Positions 54,049-62,239 of a stretch of 64,000 bases of DNA are shown piece after piece. Position 1 is the stretch's first letter. Each line of letters opens with the position of its first letter. Both the position numbers and the translations under genes were made by a program. Origin of the DNA: Streptomyces actuosus (GTDB taxonomy: Bacteria > Actinomycetota > Actinomycetes > Streptomycetales > Streptomycetaceae); NCBI RefSeq assembly GCF_016921115.1, contig NZ_JAFFZS010000030.1:40745-104744 (forward strand). Direction: 5' to 3'. The notes beneath the pieces were generated by a model. The model had not been told where the DNA came from. It worked only from the letters and a program-made list of their open reading frames with translations, and did not search any database.

Positions 54049-56262
54049 GTGGAGAACGAGACCCACTACGCCGAGGCCGTGATCGACAACGGCACATTCG
54101 GCACCCGCACCATCCGCTTCGAGACGGGCCGCCTGGCCAAGCAGGCCGCCGGCTCCGCCGTCGCGTACCTGGACGACGACACCATGGTGCTGTCGGCCAC
54201 CACCGCCTCCAAGCAGCCCAAGGACCAGCTCGACTTCTTCCCCCTCACGGTGGACGTCGAGGAGCGGATGTACGCCGCCGGCAAGATCCCCGGCAGCTTC
54301 TTCCGCCGTGAGGGCCGTCCCTCCGAGGACGCCATCCTCACCTGCCGCCTGATCGACCGCCCGCTGCGCCCGTCCTTCAAGAAGGGCCTGCGCAACGAGA
54401 TCCAGGTCGTCTGCACGGTCATGGCGCTCAACCCCGACCACCTGTACGACGTCGTGGCGATCAACGCCGCGTCCGCGTCCACGCAGCTGGCCGGCCTGCC
54501 CTTCTCCGGCCCGATCGGCGGCGTCCGCGTCGCGCTGATCCGCGGCCAGTGGGTCGCCTTCCCGACGCACACCGAGCTCGAGGACGCCGTCTTCGACATG
54601 GTCGTCGCGGGGCGTGCCCTGGAGGACGGCGACGTCGCGATCATGATGGTGGAGGCCGAGGCCACCGACGGGACCATCAAGCTGGTCGAGGGCGGCGCCG
54701 AGGCTCCCACCGAGGAGATCGTGGCCGCCGGCCTGGAGGCCGCGAAGCCCTTCATCAAGGTCCTGTGCAAGGCCCAGTCGGACCTCGCCGCCAAGGCCGC
54801 CAAGCCGACCGGTGAGTTCCCGATCTTCCTCGACCACCAGGACGACGTCCTGGAGGCCCTGACGGCCGCGGTCAAGCCGGAGCTCGCCCAGGCGCTCACC
54901 ATCGCCGGCAAGCAGGAGCGCGAGGCCGAGCTGGACCGCGTCAAGGCTCTCGCCGCCGAGAAGCTCCTGCCGGAGTTCGAGGGCCGCGAGAAGGAGATCT
55001 CCGCCGCGTACCGCTCCCTGACCAAGACCCTGGTCCGCGAGCGCGTCATCAAGGAGAAGAAGCGCATCGACGGCCGCGGTGTCACCGACATCCGCACCCT
55101 GGCCGCCGAGGTCGAGGCCATCCCGCGGGTCCACGGCTCCGCCCTGTTCGAGCGCGGTGAGACCCAGATCCTGGGCGTCACCACCCTGAACATGCTCCGC
55201 ATGGAGCAGCAGCTGGACACCCTCTCGCCGGTGACCCGCAAGCGCTACATGCACAACTACAACTTCCCGCCGTACTCCACCGGCGAGACCGGCCGCGTCG
55301 GCTCCCCGAAGCGCCGCGAGATCGGCCACGGCGCCCTCGCCGAGCGCGCCCTGGTGCCCGTCCTGCCGACGCGCGAGGAGTTCCCCTACGCGATCCGCCA
55401 GGTCTCCGAGGCCCTCGGCTCCAACGGCTCGACGTCGATGGGCTCCGTCTGCGCCTCCACCATGTCGCTGCTGAACGCCGGTGTGCCGCTGAAGGCCCCG
55501 GTCGCCGGTATCGCCATGGGCCTGATCTCCCAGGAGATCGACGGCGAGACGCACTACGTCACCCTCACCGACATCCTCGGTGCGGAGGACGCGTTCGGCG
55601 ACATGGACTTCAAGGTCGCCGGCACCAAGGAGTTCGTGACCGCCCTCCAGCTCGACACCAAGCTGGACGGCATCCCCGCCTCCGTCCTGGCCGCGGCCCT
55701 CAAGCAGGCCCGCGACGCCCGCCTGCACATCCTCGACGTGATGATGGAGGCCATCGACCGGCCCGACGAGATGAGCCCGCACGCCCCGCGGATCATCACC
55801 GTCAAGATCCCGGTCGACAAGATCGGTGAGGTCATCGGCCCCAAGGGCAAGATGATCAACCAGATCCAGGAGGACACCGGCGCCGAGATCACCATCGAGG
55901 ACGACGGCACGATCTACATCGGTGCCGCCGACGGTCCGTCCGCCGAGGCCGCCCGCACCACGATCAACGGCATCGCCAACCCGACGATGCCGGAGGTCGG
56001 CGAGCGCTACCTGGGCACGGTCGTCAAGACCACGACGTTCGGCGCCTTCGTCTCGCTGCTGCCCGGCAAGGACGGTCTGCTGCACATCTCGCAGATCCGC
56101 AAGCTGGCCGGCGGCAAGCGCGTGGAGAACGTCGAGGACGTCCTCGGTGTGGGCCAGAAGGTCCAGGTCGAGATCGCCGAGATCGACTCCCGGGGCAAGC
56201 TCTCGCTCGTCCCGGTCATCGAGGGCGAGGACGACGAGCAGAAGGACGACACCGACAAGTGA
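54049..56262 (+). CDS. pnp: Polynucleotide phosphorylase / guanosine pentaphosphate synthetase
   Basis: A 3'-5' phosphorolytic exoribonuclease that also adds 3' tails in Streptomyces; 737 residues. Two RNase PH-like domains (first ~15-235, second ~330-560, with TSMGSVCASTMSLLNAGVP), a KH domain (~595-655: PVDKIGEVIGPKGKMINQIQ) and a C-terminal S1 domain (~660-725: LGTVVKTTTFGAFVSLLPGKDGLLHIS). FRREGRPSEDAILTCRLIDRPLRP is the family block. The start is GTG 54049 with GGAG eleven bases upstream. In older Streptomyces work the enzyme is named guanosine pentaphosphate synthetase I (gpsI). The stop overlaps the next gene's GTG. Confidence 0.97.
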   Translation: MENETHYAEAVIDNGTFGTRTIRFETGRLAKQAAGSAVAYLDDDTMVLSATTASKQPKDQLDFFPLTVDVEERMYAAGKIPGSFFRREGRPSEDAILTCRLIDRPLRPSFKKGLRNEIQVVCTVMALNPDHLYDVVAINAASASTQLAGLPFSGPIGGVRVALIRGQWVAFPTHTELEDAVFDMVVAGRALEDGDVAIMMVEAEATDGTIKLVEGGAEAPTEEIVAAGLEAAKPFIKVLCKAQSDLAAKAAKPTGEFPIFLDHQDDVLEALTAAVKPELAQALTIAGKQEREAELDRVKALAAEKLLPEFEGREKEISAAYRSLTKTLVRERVIKEKKRIDGRGVTDIRTLAAEVEAIPRVHGSALFERGETQILGVTTLNMLRMEQQLDTLSPVTRKRYMHNYNFPPYSTGETGRVGSPKRREIGHGALAERALVPVLPTREEFPYAIRQVSEALGSNGSTSMGSVCASTMSLLNAGVPLKAPVAGIAMGLISQEIDGETHYVTLTDILGAEDAFGDMDFKVAGTKEFVTALQLDTKLDGIPASVLAAALKQARDARLHILDVMMEAIDRPDEMSPHAPRIITVKIPVDKIGEVIGPKGKMINQIQEDTGAEITIEDDGTIYIGAADGPSAEAARTTINGIANPTMPEVGERYLGTVVKTTTFGAFVSLLPGKDGLLHISQIRKLAGGKRVENVEDVLGVGQKVQVEIAEIDSRGKLSLVPVIEGEDDEQKDDTDK

Positions 56263-57638
56263 CGTCTCGCGGCTCCAAGGCGACGGCCCGCCCCTCTTCG
56301 GAGGCGCGGGCCGTCGCCCGTACCCAAACGCTCATCAAGGGCACCGACGGCACCGGCACCGTCCGCAGGACCGTCCTCCCCGGCGGCCTGCGCATCGTCA
56401 CCGAGACCCTGCCCTCCGTACGCTCGGCGACCTTCGGTATCTGGGCGCACGTCGGCTCCCGCGACGAGACCCCGTCCCTGAACGGCGCCACGCACTACCT
56501 GGAGCACCTGCTCTTCAAGGGCACCTCGCGCCGCAGCGCACTCGACATCTCCTCCGCCCTCGACGCCGTCGGCGGCGAGATGAACGCGTTCACGGCGAAG
56601 GAGTACACGTGCTACTACGCGCGCGTGCTCGACACCGACCTGCCGCTGGCCATCGACGTCGTCTGCGACATGCTGACCGGTTCCCGGATCCTCGAGGAGG
56701 ACGTCGACGTCGAGCGCGGCGCGATCCTCGAGGAGATCGCGATGACCGAGGACGACCCGGGCGACTGCGTGCACGACCTGTTCGCGCACACCATGTTCGG
56801 CGACAACCCCCTCGGCCGTCCGGTCCTCGGCACCGTCGACACGGTCAACGCCCTCACCGCCGACCGCATCCGCCGCTTCTACCGCAAGCACTACGACCCG
56901 ACCCACCTGGTCGTGGCGTGTGCCGGCAACGTCGACCACGCCAAGGTCGTCCGGCAGGTCCGCGCGGCCTTCGAGAAGGCGGGCGCCCTCAGGGACTCCG
57001 CGGCGCAGCCCATCGACCCGCGCTCCGGCCGGCGCTCCCTGCGCACCGCGGGCCGCGTCGAGCTGCTCGCCCGCAGGACCGAGCAGGCGCACGTCGTCCT
57101 CGGCATGCCCGGCCTGGCCCGCACCGACGACCGCCGCTGGGCGCTCGGGGTGCTGAACACGGCGCTCGGCGGCGGCATGTCGTCGAGGCTGTTCCAGGAG
57201 GTCCGCGAGAAGCGCGGCATGGCCTACAGCGTGTACTCGTACACCTCCGGCTTCGCCGACTGCGGCCTCTTCGGCGTGTACGCGGGGTGCAGGCCCTCGC
57301 AGGTCCACGACGTGCTGAAGATCTGCCGCGACGAACTGGACCACGTCGCCGAGCACGGCCTGTCCGACGACGAGATCGGCCGCGCCGTCGGCCAGCTCCG
57401 GGGATCCACCGTCCTCGGTCTGGAGGACACCGGTGCGCTCATGAACCGCATCGGCAAGAGCGAGCTCTGCTGGGGCGAGCAGATGTCCGTCGACGACATG
57501 CTGGCCCGGATCGCCGAGGTCACCCCCGACGAGGTCCGCTCGGTCGCCCGTGCCGTCCTCGGGCAGCGGCCGTCGCTGTCCGTCATCGGACCGTTGAAGG
57601 ACAAACAGGCCTCCCGACTGCACGACGCGGTCGCCTGA
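56259..57638 (+). CDS. M16-family zinc peptidase (PepR/processing-peptidase-like)
   Basis: A 459-residue metalloprotease with the inverted zinc motif HYLEH (H79, E82, H83) and the distal zinc ligand E159 in ERGAILEEIAM. The second half has the M16C substrate-binding features RTEQAHVVLGMPGL and GGGMSSRLFQEVREKRGMAYSVYS. Same position as PepR after pnp in mycobacteria. GTG 56259 overlaps the pnp stop (GTGA), so translation is coupled. No signal peptide, so it is cytosolic. Confidence 0.93.
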   Translation: MTSRGSKATARPSSEARAVARTQTLIKGTDGTGTVRRTVLPGGLRIVTETLPSVRSATFGIWAHVGSRDETPSLNGATHYLEHLLFKGTSRRSALDISSALDAVGGEMNAFTAKEYTCYYARVLDTDLPLAIDVVCDMLTGSRILEEDVDVERGAILEEIAMTEDDPGDCVHDLFAHTMFGDNPLGRPVLGTVDTVNALTADRIRRFYRKHYDPTHLVVACAGNVDHAKVVRQVRAAFEKAGALRDSAAQPIDPRSGRRSLRTAGRVELLARRTEQAHVVLGMPGLARTDDRRWALGVLNTALGGGMSSRLFQEVREKRGMAYSVYSYTSGFADCGLFGVYAGCRPSQVHDVLKICRDELDHVAEHGLSDDEIGRAVGQLRGSTVLGLEDTGALMNRIGKSELCWGEQMSVDDMLARIAEVTPDEVRSVARAVLGQRPSLSVIGPLKDKQASRLHDAVA

Positions 57639-57680
57639 ACCCTCCGGTCAATCCCCGTCGGTCGTAAGGAAGCAACAGAC

Positions 57681-58433
57681 ATGAGCAAGCTGCGTGTGGC
57701 GGTCCTCGGAGCCAAGGGCCGGATCGGTTCCGAGGCGGTCAAGGCGGTCGAGGCCGCCGAGGACATGGAGCTGGTCGCCGCCCTCGGCCGCGGAGACCGG
57801 CTGGAGGCGCTGGAGGAGTCCGGCGCCCAGGTCGCGGTCGAACTGACCACCCCCGACTCGGTCATGGACAACCTCGACCACTGCCTGCGCCACGGCATCC
57901 ACGCCGTCGTCGGGACGACCGGCTGGACCGACGAGCGCCTCGCACAGCTGGGGGACTGGCTCACCCGGTCCCCCGGAACGGGCGTGCTCATCGCACCGAA
58001 CTTCTCCATCGGCGCCGTGCTGACGATGAAGTTCGCCCAGCTGGCCGCCCCGTACTTCGAGTCCGTCGAGGTCGTCGAGCTGCACCACCCGAACAAGGTG
58101 GACGCCCCGTCCGGCACCGCCACGCGTACCGCCCAGCTCATCGCCGCGGCCCGCCGCGAGGCCGGAACGGCACCCGCGCCGGACGCCACCGCCACCGCCC
58201 TGGAGGGGGCGCGCGGCGCGAACGTCGACGGGGTCCCGGTGCACGCGGTCCGCCTGCGAGGCCTCCTGGCCCACCAGGAGGTCCTGCTCGGCGGCGAGGG
58301 GGAGACGCTGACCATCCGTCACGACTCACTGCACCACAGCAGCTTCATGCCGGGCATCCTGCTGGGCGCCCGCCGCGTCGTGACCACTCCGGGCCTCACC
58401 TTCGGCCTGGAACACTTCCTGGACCTGAGCTGA
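57681..58433 (+). CDS. dapB: 4-hydroxy-tetrahydrodipicolinate reductase
   Basis: Lysine/diaminopimelate biosynthesis, 250 residues. The N-terminal dinucleotide motif is GAKGRIG (10-16), followed by AVELTTPDSVMDNL, VVGTTGW, and the catalytic ELHHPNKVDAPSGTA. The C-terminus FGLEHFLDLS is the typical ending. AAGGAAG precedes the ATG. The next enzyme by pathway order, dapA, lies 2.7 kb downstream in the same direction. Confidence 0.96.
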   Translation: MSKLRVAVLGAKGRIGSEAVKAVEAAEDMELVAALGRGDRLEALEESGAQVAVELTTPDSVMDNLDHCLRHGIHAVVGTTGWTDERLAQLGDWLTRSPGTGVLIAPNFSIGAVLTMKFAQLAAPYFESVEVVELHHPNKVDAPSGTATRTAQLIAAARREAGTAPAPDATATALEGARGANVDGVPVHAVRLRGLLAHQEVLLGGEGETLTIRHDSLHHSSFMPGILLGARRVVTTPGLTFGLEHFLDLS

Positions 58434-58446
58434 GCAGCGGATCATC

Positions 58447-58899
58447 ATGCGCGCGAAGATCTCCTACGCCGTCACGGCCGCCGTCCTGGTCTTCTACTTC
58501 GTCCTGGTCGGCAGCCGCGGAGTGATGCTCATCCAGTCCGGCACACTCCTCACCGTCACCTTCGGGGCCGCGGTGCTGATCCTGCCGGTGATCGGTGTGT
58601 GGTTCCTGTGGAAGAACACCCGGTTCGTACACAAGGCCAACCAGCTCGCCGCCGAGCTCGACGCCGAGGGCGGCCTGCCCGTCGACGAACTGGTCCGCAC
58701 CCCGAGCGGCCGGATCGACCGCGACTCCGCCGACGAGGTCTTCACCCGGCGCAAGGCCGAGACGGAGGCGGCCCCCGACGACTGGCGCAGCTGGTTCCGG
58801 CTCGCCGTCGCCTACCACGATGCCCGCGACACCCCGCGGGCCCGGAGGGCGATGCAGCGGGCGATCGCCCTGCACGAGGGCCGACAGCCGGCGGCCTGA
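58447..58899 (+). CDS. Small membrane protein with cytosolic helical domain
   Basis: A 150-residue protein with two N-terminal transmembrane helices (~8-27 and ~33-54, FGAAVLILPVIGVWFLW), then a soluble domain rich in charged residues ending in a TPR-like helical hairpin (WRSWFRLAVAYHDARDTPRARRAMQRAIALHEG). It begins 13 bp after dapB and is probably cotranscribed. A similar small membrane protein occupies this spot after dapB in mycobacteria. Function unknown. Confidence 0.85.
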   Translation: MRAKISYAVTAAVLVFYFVLVGSRGVMLIQSGTLLTVTFGAAVLILPVIGVWFLWKNTRFVHKANQLAAELDAEGGLPVDELVRTPSGRIDRDSADEVFTRRKAETEAAPDDWRSWFRLAVAYHDARDTPRARRAMQRAIALHEGRQPAA

Positions 58900-58989
58900 G
58901 CCTTCCGGGCGACCGCCCGGCCCCGGTACGCCCGCCGCGCGCACCACCGGTGCACGCACGCGACGCCGTACGGGGCCGTCCCGCCGGTT

Positions 58990-59037
58990 ACGTGGAAGGG
59001 GCCGGTCCGCACCCGAGCGGACCGGCCCCTTCCACGT
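58990..59037. terminator. Bidirectional terminator, 21-bp perfect stem
   Basis: Arms 58990-59010 and 59017-59037 (core GGAAGGGGCCGGTCCGC) match perfectly around a 6-nt loop, between convergent genes. Confidence 0.9.
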
Positions 59038-59049
59038 ACCGGCGCGGGA

Positions 59050-59601
59050 TCAGCCGCGCGCGTTCTCCGCGGCCCACGCCTCGATCGTGTCCGCGGCCCG
59101 TTCGAAGGCCTCCGCCCGCGCCAGGAAGTCCGCGTTGTGCGTCGTCATCAGAGCCGGCGCGTCCTGCGCGCGGCCCCGCCCGACGAGCAGCAGCGCCTGA
59201 CCCTGGACCGTGCGCGGCAGCCCCAGCCAGCGCACGGGCTGCTGCACCGTGCGGACGCTGGCCACCTGGTCCCACGGGACGGTCCGCGTGACGAAGAAGC
59301 CCACCTGCCGGAGGCCCTGGCCGCTCACCCACACGCCCATCCGCAGCAGCCGCAGGGCCGCGGCGATCACCACCGCAGCAACGCCGAAGACGGCACCGGC
59401 GCCGCCCGGCGTGCCGGTCAGCGCGATGACGACGGCCGCGAACAGCACGTAGGAGGAGAGCAGCAGGCTCAGGGCCGCCGCCCCCACGCGCCACGGTCCG
59501 GGCCGGTAGGGGCGCCGCCAGAGGTCACGGTCCTCGTACGGCAGCGGGACGTCGTCCGCCGCGTCGAAGGTACGGTCGGCCGTCAGGAAGGGCAGGGGCA
59601 C
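59050..59601 (-). CDS. Membrane protein with bacterial PH-like domain
   Basis: A 183-residue protein with a charged N-terminal segment, two transmembrane helices (~40-62 and ~66-87) and a C-terminal domain that resembles a bacterial pleckstrin-homology fold (MGVWVSGQGLRQVGFFVTRTVPWDQVASVRTV), ending in a helix. GTG 59601 has GAGGACCAGCC upstream. Such proteins are common and uncharacterised in actinobacteria. Convergent with the dapB-side gene. Confidence 0.8.
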   Translation of the reverse strand: MPLPFLTADRTFDAADDVPLPYEDRDLWRRPYRPGPWRVGAAALSLLLSSYVLFAAVVIALTGTPGGAGAVFGVAAVVIAAALRLLRMGVWVSGQGLRQVGFFVTRTVPWDQVASVRTVQQPVRWLGLPRTVQGQALLLVGRGRAQDAPALMTTHNADFLARAEAFERAADTIEAWAAENARG

Positions 59602-59691
59602 GGCTGGTCCTCACTCGTCCAGGCATGGGCTGTGCCCGGTGAGGCTATCCGCCTGTGCCCTCGCTCACCACCATCGGGGCCCGAGGAACGC

Positions 59692-59931
59692 TCAGTGTCC
59701 CTGGGACGCCTGTGACTGCTGGGGCGAGGTGGAGGAGCGGTCGACGGACAGCGCCGGCATCCCGAGAAGCAGGGACCCGACCAGTCCGGCGACGATGGTC
59801 AGGCCCAGGAGCCAGCGTCCGGCCGACCGCCCGAACCCGGGCCGCTCGCGGGGCGGGGGAGCGACATTGCTGCGGAACCCGTCCGCCTCGGCGGACAAGG
59901 TGAACGGGACGGGGGCATACCGACCGGCCAT
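59692..59931 (-). CDS. Small single-pass membrane protein
   Basis: A 79-residue protein with a proline/arginine-rich N-terminal part, one transmembrane helix (~40-59, WLLGLTIVAGLVGSLLLG) and an S/Q-rich outside tail (SSTSPQQSQASQGH). GGAAGGGAG is ten bases upstream of the ATG at 59931. The same direction and a 90-bp gap suggest cotranscription with the PH-domain gene downstream. Not recognised as a family. Confidence 0.7.
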   Translation of the reverse strand: MAGRYAPVPFTLSAEADGFRSNVAPPPRERPGFGRSAGRWLLGLTIVAGLVGSLLLGMPALSVDRSSTSPQQSQASQGH

Positions 59932-60232
59932 CTGCGGGTTTCTCCCTTCCAGGTGCTTCGACGCGTGCGGATGCCTCCGGACGCGAACGGTGCGTCGTCA
60001 TCCATGGAGACGTGTGAACGCCCCTTCGGGTGCCGTTCTGTCGCGGACGTCACCGGCATCATCGGCTTCGCGGGCTTCGCGGGCTTCGCGGGCTTCGCGG
60101 GCTTCGCGGGCTTCGCGGGCTTCGCGGGAATCGCCCGTCTTCGCTGGGTGCCCGCACCGAACGCCCGTGCTGTCACCGGTGAGCCGTAGAGTGGCGTCGC
60201 CAAGAGACGAGACGGGAAGGCCCTCCACCACC
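59932..60232. other. Divergent intergenic region before thyX
   Basis: A 301-bp region holding the 9-bp tandem repeat array (60064-60126). It stays open in several frames only because the repeat unit is a multiple of three. It should contain the thyX promoter downstream of the array; GTAGAGTGG near 60186-60194 is a candidate -10 area. Confidence 0.5.
60064..60126. repeat. Seven perfect 9-bp tandem repeats
   Basis: Seven identical GGCTTCGCG units, about 100 bp upstream of thyX. In the plus frames they would encode FAG or ASR repeats and on the minus strand KPA or REA repeats, but none of these frames has a ribosome binding site or a conserved flank. Confidence 0.95.
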
Positions 60233-60973
60233 GTGACCGACACCCCCACCGACGACCTCAAGCCCAGCTACCGCGGCGACGTCACCGTCGAGCTGGTCAA
60301 GCACACCGCGTCGGACGCCGACGTGCTCTTCGCCGCCCGCGTCTCCACCAAGGGCGAGCAGTCCCTGGAGGAACTGGACAAGGACCCCGAGCGCTCCAAG
60401 GGCCTGATCAACTATCTGATGCGGGACCGGCACGGCAGCCCCTTCGAGCACAACTCGATGACCTTCTTCATCAGCGCCCCGATCTTCGTCTTCCGCGAGT
60501 TCATGCGTCATCGCGTCGGCTGGTCCTACAACGAGGAGAGCGGGCGCTACCGCGAGCTGCAGCCCGTGTTCTACGTGCCCGACGAGTCCCGCAAGCTGGT
60601 CCAGGAGGGCCGCCCCGGCCAGTACCGGTTCGTCGAGGGGACCCAGGCCCAGCAGGAGCTGGTCGGTCGGGTCATGGAGGACTCCTACCGGCAGTCGTAC
60701 GAGGCCTACCAGGAGATGCTCGCCGCCGGCGTCGCCCGCGAGGTCGCCCGGGCGGTCCTGCCCGTCGGCCTGTTCTCCTCGATGTACGCCACCTGCAACG
60801 CCCGCTCCCTGATGCACTTCCTCGGCCTGCGCACCCAGCACGAGCTGGCGAAGGTGCCGTCCTTCCCGCAGCGGGAGATCGAGATGGTGGGCGAGCGGAT
60901 GGAGACCGAGTGGGCCCGGCTCATGCCGCTCACCCACGCCGCCTTCAACGCGAACGGCCGTGTGGCACCGTGA
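60233..60973 (+). CDS. thyX: Flavin-dependent thymidylate synthase
   Basis: Makes dTMP from dUMP using FAD, NADPH and methylene-tetrahydrofolate; 246 residues. The ThyX motif is present: RHRVGWSYNEESGRY (R92-Y106), with the active-site serine and dUMP-binding residues. NEESGRY and the C-terminal NARSLMHFLGLRTQ also fit. The start is GTG 60233 (TDTPTDDLKPSYRGD), with GGGAAGG 14 bases upstream. Longer in-frame starts would read through the 9-bp repeat array and are rejected. Confidence 0.96.
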   Translation: MTDTPTDDLKPSYRGDVTVELVKHTASDADVLFAARVSTKGEQSLEELDKDPERSKGLINYLMRDRHGSPFEHNSMTFFISAPIFVFREFMRHRVGWSYNEESGRYRELQPVFYVPDESRKLVQEGRPGQYRFVEGTQAQQELVGRVMEDSYRQSYEAYQEMLAAGVAREVARAVLPVGLFSSMYATCNARSLMHFLGLRTQHELAKVPSFPQREIEMVGERMETEWARLMPLTHAAFNANGRVAP

Positions 60974-61032
60974 CGCACTCCCTTTCGACGGCCGGGCACG
61001 GATGTACGGTTCAGCCTCGTGAAGTGTCCGTA

Positions 61033-61062
61033 TTGCGGCATTTGGAGAAGTTCATCTAGCCT
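61033..61062 (+). promoter_or_regulatory. Candidate dapA promoter
   Basis: TTGCGG (61033-61038) and TAGCCT (61057-61062) are spaced by 18 bp in a locally A+T-richer stretch, and fit a housekeeping-sigma promoter. The predicted transcript would have a leader of about 115 nt before dapA. Confidence 0.5.
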
Positions 61063-61073
61063 GATCAAACGGA

Positions 61074-61111
61074 CCCGGCACTGCTTGAACCCCCGAGCAG
61101 GCAGTGCCGGG
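61074..61111 (+). terminator. Hairpin in the thyX-dapA spacer
   Basis: CCCGGCACTGC pairs perfectly with GCAGTGCCGGG (11 bp, 16-nt loop), followed by CTCCATCTTTG. It can end thyX transcripts, but it also lies just after the candidate dapA promoter, so it would be in the dapA leader RNA. Confidence 0.6.
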
Positions 61112-61184
61112 CTCCATCTTTGTCCTGACTTTCCCGATACCCCGAGGGCAGACCACGTGGTGAGCAACGAGTAGCGTGTAACCC

Positions 61185-62084
61185 ATGGCTCCGACCTCCA
61201 CTCCGCAGACCCCCTTCGGGCGGGTCCTCACCGCCATGGTCACGCCTTTCACGGCGGACGGCGCACTCGACCTCGACGGCGCCCAGCGGCTCGCCACCCA
61301 CCTGGTGGACGCAGGCAACGACGGCCTGATCATCAACGGCACCACCGGCGAGTCCCCGACGACCAGCGACACGGAGAAAGCGGAGCTCGTACGAGCGGTC
61401 CTGGAGGCGGTCGGCGACCGGGCCCACGTCGTCGCCGGTGTCGGCACCAACGACACCCGTCACAGCATCGAACTGGCCCGCGCCGCCGAGAAGACCGGCG
61501 CACACGGGCTGCTCGTCGTCACGCCGTACTACAACAAGCCCCCGCAGGAAGGCCTGTACCAGCACTTCAAGGCCGTCGCCGACGCCGCCGACCTGCCGGT
61601 GATGCTCTACGACATCCCCGGCCGCAGCGGCGTACCGATCAGCACCGAGACGCTCGTCCGTCTCGCCGCGCACCCGCGGATCGTCGCCAACAAGGACGCC
61701 AAGGGCGATCTCGGTCGCGCCAGCTGGGCCATCGCCCGCTCCGGCCTCGCCTGGTACTCCGGCGACGACATGCTGAACCTGCCCCTGCTGTCCGTGGGCG
61801 CGGTCGGCTTCGTCTCGGTCGTCGGCCACGTCGTCACCCCGGACCTGCGCGCCCTGGTCGAGGCGTACATCTCCGGAGACGTACAGAAGGCCACGGAGAT
61901 CCACCAGAAGCTGCTTCCCGTCTACACGGGCATGTTCCGCACCCAGGGCGTCATGACGGCCAAGGCCGCCCTCGCCCTGCGGGGTCTGCCCGCCGGCCCT
62001 CTGCGCGCGCCCATGGTGGAGTGTTCGCCCGAGGAGATCGGGCAACTCAAGATCGATCTTGCCGCGGGCGGGGTACAGCTCTGA
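61185..62084 (+). CDS. dapA: 4-hydroxy-tetrahydrodipicolinate synthase
   Basis: First committed step of lysine/DAP synthesis, condensing pyruvate with aspartate semialdehyde. The 299-residue TIM-barrel protein has NGTTGESPT (Thr pair), VVTPYYNKPPQEGLYQHF (Y115/Y116), the catalytic Tyr in LYDIPGRSG (Y142) and the Schiff-base lysine K170 in VANKDAKGDL. The start ATG 61185 is followed by TSTPQTPFGRVLTAMVTPF. GGTGAGCAACGAG lies upstream. Shares the locus with thyX, dapB and RNase J, as in mycobacteria. Confidence 0.96.
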   Translation: MAPTSTPQTPFGRVLTAMVTPFTADGALDLDGAQRLATHLVDAGNDGLIINGTTGESPTTSDTEKAELVRAVLEAVGDRAHVVAGVGTNDTRHSIELARAAEKTGAHGLLVVTPYYNKPPQEGLYQHFKAVADAADLPVMLYDIPGRSGVPISTETLVRLAAHPRIVANKDAKGDLGRASWAIARSGLAWYSGDDMLNLPLLSVGAVGFVSVVGHVVTPDLRALVEAYISGDVQKATEIHQKLLPVYTGMFRTQGVMTAKAALALRGLPAGPLRAPMVECSPEEIGQLKIDLAAGGVQL

Positions 62085-62186
62085 CATCGGACTTCGCGCG
62101 CGCAGGCACGCACACGCACTTCACAACTGAATAGGCGGGCCACCGGTGCCCGCACCCCACAACAACAACTGCTTCTGCACGAACGT

Positions 62187-62225
62187 CATGCGCGCCACGT
62201 GCCCGACCGGTACGTGGCGTGCATG
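62187..62225 (+). promoter_or_regulatory. 5' leader hairpin of the RNase J gene
   Basis: CATGCGCGCCACGT (62187-62200) pairs with ACGTGGCGTGCATG (62212-62225): 14 bp with one G-U pair and an 11-nt loop. It ends three to five bases before the GAGGAGA ribosome binding site, so folding could affect translation initiation or RNase access. Confidence 0.6.
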
Positions 62226-62239
62226 GTGAGGAGAGTCTT

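Noticed and set aside
60064..60126. Coding repeat protein (FAG or KPA repeats)
   Set aside because: All six frames are open only because the unit is 9 bp; none has a ribosome binding site or a conserved flanking sequence, and thyX starts properly downstream at 60233.
61063..61184. Lysine riboswitch in front of dapA
   Set aside because: The leader is about 115 nt and shows only one simple stem, too short and simple for the known lysine riboswitch.
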